This document shows positions 60,327-64,000 of a stretch of DNA of 64,000 nt, one piece after another; within the stretch, counting starts at the first letter, position 1, and every line of letters starts with the position of its first letter. The position numbers and the translations under genes were made by a program. The notes under the pieces are model-generated. The model was not told where the DNA came from. It did not search any database and saw only the letters and a program-made list of their open reading frames with translations. The stretch spans positions 1 through 64,000 of the forward strand of contig SFIM01000028.1 of assembly GCA_004556155.1 (NCBI GenBank), read 5' to 3'. This stretch comes from Clostridiales bacterium. GTDB lineage: Bacteria > Bacillota > Clostridia > Christensenellales > Aristaeellaceae.

Positions 60327-61256
60327 ATGATCGTTACCATAACATTAACTCCGGCGCTGGACAAGACTGTGACCCTGCCCGGCTTTGCCGTGGATAAGGT
60401 GAACCGCGTGCAGTCCATGCGGCTGGATGCGGGCGGCAAGGGCATCAACGTGTCCAAGGTGCTCAAGGCGCTGGGCACGGATAGCGTGGCCTGCGGCATC
60501 CTGGGCGGCGGCACGGGCCGCTTTATCCAGAATAGCCTGACCGAGGCGGGCATTGCCTGCGATTTTGCGCAGGTACCCCAGGATACGCGCACCAACCTGA
60601 AGGTGATCGACCCCGTGAACCATACCAATACCGATATCAACGAGGCGGGCGCGCCCGTGAGCGAGGAAACGCTGGAGGAAGTGTTTGCCCGCGCGGCCGC
60701 GCACCTGCACAAGGATGATATCGTGGTGCTGGCGGGCAAGGCGCCCCAGGGCACGGCGGATACCATCTTTGCCGATTGGACGAAGCGCTTCCGTGAGCTG
60801 GGCGTAAAGGTGTATATGGATGCGGACGCGGCGCTGCTGATTGCGGGCGCGGCGGCCAAGCCCGCGCTGATTAAGCCCAACGACGAGGAGCTCTCCCGCC
60901 TGATGGGCCGCAAGTTTGCCGGCATCGACGAGATGGCCGCGGCCGCGCGCGAGCTGGTGGCGGGCGGCATCGAAACGGTGGTCGTATCGCTGGGCGGCGA
61001 CGGCGCGCTGTTTGTGCGCAAGGATCAGACGCTGCGCGGCAAGGGACTGAAAGTGCCGGTGCTCAGCACGGTGGGCGCGGGCGACAGCATGATGGCCACC
61101 CTGTGCCACGGGGTGGAAACGGGCATGTCCTTCATCGATACCTGCCGCCTGGCCATGGCCGTCAGCGCGGCCACGGTGATGTGCTCGGGCACGCAGGCCG
61201 CCTCCATGGATACCGTGCGCGAGCTGCTGCCCAAGGTGGAAATCGAAACCCTGTAA
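60327..61256 (+). CDS. PfkB-family 1-phosphofructokinase / tagatose-6-phosphate kinase
   Basis: A 309-residue sugar-phosphate kinase. FruK/LacC-type features are VTITLTPALDKTVTLPGFAV at the start, LDAGGKGINVSKVLKALG (sugar site) and the ATP/anion-hole motif STVGAGDSMMA near the C-terminus. It phosphorylates fructose-1-phosphate or tagatose-6-phosphate to a bisphosphate. The ATG at 60327 follows GCGAGGTG. It leads an operon with a sorbose-phosphate-reductase-like dehydrogenase (33 bases downstream) and an FGGY kinase, so a ketose-phosphate route is likely. Confidence 0.88.
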   Translation: MIVTITLTPALDKTVTLPGFAVDKVNRVQSMRLDAGGKGINVSKVLKALGTDSVACGILGGGTGRFIQNSLTEAGIACDFAQVPQDTRTNLKVIDPVNHTNTDINEAGAPVSEETLEEVFARAAAHLHKDDIVVLAGKAPQGTADTIFADWTKRFRELGVKVYMDADAALLIAGAAAKPALIKPNDEELSRLMGRKFAGIDEMAAAARELVAGGIETVVVSLGGDGALFVRKDQTLRGKGLKVPVLSTVGAGDSMMATLCHGVETGMSFIDTCRLAMAVSAATVMCSGTQAASMDTVRELLPKVEIETL

Positions 61257-61289
61257 CGTGATTATATAATTGGAAGGAGTTTATCATCC

Positions 61290-62549
61290 ATGAAAACCAA
61301 GGCTCTGCGCCTGTACGGCGCCAAGGATCTGCGTACCGAGGAATTTGAACTACCCGAAATTACGGACGATGAAATTCTGGCGGAAGTGATTTCCGACAGC
61401 ATCTGCATGTCCACCTACAAGTGCGCCATGCTGGGCGAAAAGCATAAGCGCGTGCCCAAGAACGTGCATGAAAACCCCGTGATCATGGGTCACGAGTTTG
61501 CGGGAAATATCGTCAAGGTTGGCAAGAACCACCAGGATAAGTTCAAGCCCGGCATGAAGTTCACCCTGCAGCCCGCCCTCAACTACAAGGGCACCATGTG
61601 GTCCCCCGGCTACAGCTATCCCTACTTTGGCGGCGACTGCACCTACACCATCATCCCCTCCGAGGTGATGGAGCTGGGCTGCCTGTTTGAGTATAAGGGC
61701 GACGCCTACTTTGAAGCCTCTCTGGCCGAGCCCATGAGCTGCTCCATCGGCGCGTCCCACGCGGCCTTCCATACCAAGATGGGCGTGTACCATCATGATA
61801 TGGGCATCAAGGAGGGCGGCAAGATGGCCATCCTGGCTGGCGCAGGCCCCATGGGTCTGGGCATGATCGATTACACCCTGCACGGCGATCGCCGTCCCAG
61901 CATGCTGGTGGTGACCGATATCAACGAAGCCCGCCTGGCCCGCGCGCGCGAGCTGTTTACCGAGGAAGACGCCAAGAACAGCGGCGTGGAGCTGCGCTTT
62001 GTTAACACCGCCAATATGGAAAACGCGGCCGAGTACCTGCGCGAGATCAGCGGCGGCGGCTATGACGACGTGTTCGCCTACGCCCCCATCACGCCCGTGG
62101 TGGAAATGGCCTCCGATATCCTGGGCCGCGACGGGTGCCTGAGCTTCTTCGCCGGCCCCACCGATCCCACCTTCAGCGCAAGGCTCAATTACTACGACGT
62201 GCATTATAACTCCACCCACGTTATCGGCACCACCGGCGGCAACACCGCCGATATGCTTGAATCCCTGGCGCTGACCGCCGCCAACCGCATCCACCCCGCC
62301 GTGATGGTCACGCATGTGGGCGGCCTGAACTGCGCGGGCGAAACCACGCTGAACCTGCCCTCCATCCCCGGCGGCAAAAAGCTGATCTACACCCATGTGG
62401 AAATGCCCCTGACTGCCATCGAGGACTTTGGCAGGCTGGGCGAAACCGATCCGCGCTTTGCCAAGCTGGATGAAATCTGCAAGGCCAATAACGGCCTGTG
62501 GTGCAAGGCGGCCGAGGATTACGTGCTGGCCAACTGGAAAGCCGAATAA
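61290..62549 (+). CDS. Zinc-type medium-chain dehydrogenase, L-sorbose-1-phosphate-reductase-like
   Basis: A 419-residue MDR-family oxidoreductase. It has zinc-site region NPVIMGHEFAGNIVKVGKNH, nucleotide-binding AILAGAGPMGLGMIDYTLHG then VVTDINEARLARARELF, and a long family-specific insert (YKGTMWSPGYSYPYFGGDCT). The pattern and length match L-sorbose 1-phosphate reductase (SorE) proteins, which interconvert ketose phosphates and polyol phosphates. The neighbouring PfkB and FGGY kinases support a polyol or ketose pathway. Substrate assignment is tentative. Confidence 0.8.
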   Translation: MKTKALRLYGAKDLRTEEFELPEITDDEILAEVISDSICMSTYKCAMLGEKHKRVPKNVHENPVIMGHEFAGNIVKVGKNHQDKFKPGMKFTLQPALNYKGTMWSPGYSYPYFGGDCTYTIIPSEVMELGCLFEYKGDAYFEASLAEPMSCSIGASHAAFHTKMGVYHHDMGIKEGGKMAILAGAGPMGLGMIDYTLHGDRRPSMLVVTDINEARLARARELFTEEDAKNSGVELRFVNTANMENAAEYLREISGGGYDDVFAYAPITPVVEMASDILGRDGCLSFFAGPTDPTFSARLNYYDVHYNSTHVIGTTGGNTADMLESLALTAANRIHPAVMVTHVGGLNCAGETTLNLPSIPGGKKLIYTHVEMPLTAIEDFGRLGETDPRFAKLDEICKANNGLWCKAAEDYVLANWKAE

Positions 62550-62573
62550 GTGCGCTGAAAAGGGACAAAGGAT

Positions 62574-64000
62574 ATGGACGAGGCCTACATTCTCACATTG
62601 GACGCAGGCACCACGGGCGTAAAGTGCGCGGCCTTCTCCCCCAAGGGGGAGGCCGCGTGCAGCGCCGTGGAAGCGTACCCCACCTATTATCCCTTTTCGG
62701 GCTGGGCACAGCAGAAGCCCGGAGAGCAGCTGGACGCTGCTCTTCGGGCTATTCGTATTGTATTGGAAAAGGTGCCCGCGGAGCAGGTATGCGCGCTGGT
62801 CTTTTCCGGCACGATGAACGGCTGCATTCCCATCGACGAAAAGGGCGAAGCCCTGCATGAAAATATCATCCACTCCGATCTGCGCGCCGAGCCGCAGACC
62901 GAGCAGCTGCGAAAGGCCATTCCCCTGCGGGATTATTACGCCGTCACCGGCAACCGCATCGACGTGCACTCGGGCCTGCCCAAGTATATCTGGCTGCGCC
63001 AGCACCGCCCCGAGGTGTACGGGCGGGCGTGGAAATTTGTCAACATCAAGGATTATCTCTACGGCCGCTTTACCGGCCTGCCCGGCCGCACTGACCGCAG
63101 CGACGCCTCCCTGTGCAACTGCCTGAACATGCACACGGGCGACTGGGCGTGGGATATCCTGCGCGAGGCCGGGGTGGATGCCGGCAAGATGCCCGAGCTT
63201 CACGCCTCCACCGATGTGACGGGCACGCTGAGCACGGAGTTTGCCGCCCTGACGGGGCTGCCGCAGGGCCTGCCCGTGGCCATCGGCGCGGGCGACGGCG
63301 CATGCGCCGCCCATGGCGCGCGCCAGCATGTGGTGGGGGACGCCTATATGAACATCGGCTCCTCCGCCTGGGTCAGCTCCATGAGCAAAAAACCCGTCAT
63401 CGACCGCGAAATGCGGCTATTTAACTATTTCGATCTGGACGAAACGTGCTATAATGTGTGCGGCACGGTGCAGTGCGGCTCGGCCGCGTCCAACTGGGCG
63501 ATTGAAAACCTGATCTATCCCGGCACCCGCGCGGCGGACTGCGACTTTGCAAAGCTTGAGGCGCTGGCGCGCACGGCTCCGGCGGGCGCGCAGGGCGTGA
63601 TGTACCTGCCCACGCTGATGGGCGAGCGCACGCCCTGGTGGACGGCCAAGGTGTCGGGCACGCTGATGGGCTTTACCCTGTATCATGGCCCGCAGCACAT
63701 CGCCCGCGCGGTATACGAGGGCGTGATGCAGTCGCTGCACATGTGCGGCGACATCCTGGGCGAAAACGGCCTGCCTGTGCGCCGCATGACGCTCATCGGC
63801 GGCGGGGCCAAGAGCCGCCTGTGGGGGCAGATGGCCGCCGATATGTTTGATGCGCAGGTGCGCGTTCACGCCACCCCGCACGAGGCCACATCGCTGGGCG
63901 CGGCGTTTGCCGCGGGCGTGGGCATCGGCTGGTATCAGGATTTTGCGCAGGCTGCGCGGCAGATTCATTTCAGCCGCGAATATACGCCCGATCCCGCCGC
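62574..64000 (+). CDS. FGGY-family carbohydrate kinase (partial, runs off the window)
   Basis: The first 475 residues of a kinase; the end lies beyond base 64000. The N-terminal phosphate loop is ILTLDAGTTGVKCAAFSPKG, followed by the FGGY_N domain (GCIPIDEKGEALHENIIHSD with Asp) and FGGY_C (LPVAIGAGDGACAAHGARQH; MTLIGGGAKSRLWGQMAADM; ATSLGAAFAAGVGIG). It resembles xylulokinase-like members that phosphorylate ketopentoses or polyols. The ATG at 62574 follows AGGGACAAAGG, 24 bases after the dehydrogenase stop, so it is in the same operon. Confidence 0.88.
   Translation, partial: MDEAYILTLDAGTTGVKCAAFSPKGEAACSAVEAYPTYYPFSGWAQQKPGEQLDAALRAIRIVLEKVPAEQVCALVFSGTMNGCIPIDEKGEALHENIIHSDLRAEPQTEQLRKAIPLRDYYAVTGNRIDVHSGLPKYIWLRQHRPEVYGRAWKFVNIKDYLYGRFTGLPGRTDRSDASLCNCLNMHTGDWAWDILREAGVDAGKMPELHASTDVTGTLSTEFAALTGLPQGLPVAIGAGDGACAAHGARQHVVGDAYMNIGSSAWVSSMSKKPVIDREMRLFNYFDLDETCYNVCGTVQCGSAASNWAIENLIYPGTRAADCDFAKLEALARTAPAGAQGVMYLPTLMGERTPWWTAKVSGTLMGFTLYHGPQHIARAVYEGVMQSLHMCGDILGENGLPVRRMTLIGGGAKSRLWGQMAADMFDAQVRVHATPHEATSLGAAFAAGVGIGWYQDFAQAARQIHFSREYTPDPA

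Overview
The window is a GC-rich (about 60% by eye) bacterial chromosome segment, densely coding on both strands. It most likely comes from an anaerobic Clostridia-type member of the Bacillota. The evidence is the cmk-plsC-ispH/rpsA-fusion cluster, the darA-holB-yaaT cluster, bS21, a DUF3783 protein, a COG2509-type FAD protein, strong AGGAGG ribosome sites and sigma-A promoters with 17-base spacers. Ferredoxin-type redox proteins, a Cys-type sulfatase, an alpha-L-fucosidase and secreted SH3/Ig/peptidoglycan-binding proteins fit a gut-type anaerobe. I cannot place the genus. No tRNA, rRNA, CRISPR array or transposase was seen.

Layout. 0.2-4 kb: a minus-strand operon of hydrolase, P1 peptidase, acpS and nnr. 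4-9 kb: a sugar-ABC ATPase, a sirtuin, a secreted protein and a purine permease. 9-15 kb: an alpha-L-fucosidase with a palindromic operator and a 1329-residue Ig/SH3 surface protein. 15.8-24.7 kb: a DUF362 ferredoxin protein, bS21, a transglutaminase-dipeptidase-MFS operon, and cmk-plsC-ispH/rpsA. 25-33 kb: a large peptidoglycan-binding protein, MarR, MATE and a COG2509 oxidoreductase. 33.5-37.4 kb: an XRE repressor, three phage tail-like proteins and an endolysin, with no capsid or packaging genes. 38-42.8 kb: darA-holB-yaaT, an AAA+ ATPase, and mntP under a Mn2+ (yybP-ykoY) riboswitch whose terminator can be read directly. 42.8-54 kb: a DeoR/sulfatase pair, glgB, yajC, L31 and small hypotheticals. 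54-60 kb: an aldo/keto reductase, ApbE opposite its probable flavinylated substrate, and cysK. 60.3 kb to the end: a polyol/sugar operon (PfkB kinase, sorbose-1-phosphate-reductase-like dehydrogenase, FGGY kinase running off the edge).

The most unusual content is not protein-coding. About eleven copies of a modular intergenic element, from 53 to about 800 bp, are scattered through the window (about one per 6 kb). Each is a large imperfect inverted repeat built from nested hairpins. An outer TTTCTTG...CAAGAAA hairpin flanks an ACGTNAAA module, then a GTGGCAGGGAAAA / GTGCCACGGGG module, and in three copies a further unrelated hairpin at the centre. The elements mostly sit just after stop codons, carry no credible gene, and have purine-rich GGGACGA-like flanks. 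They look like a non-autonomous, layered palindromic repeat family and are the best candidate here for something undescribed.
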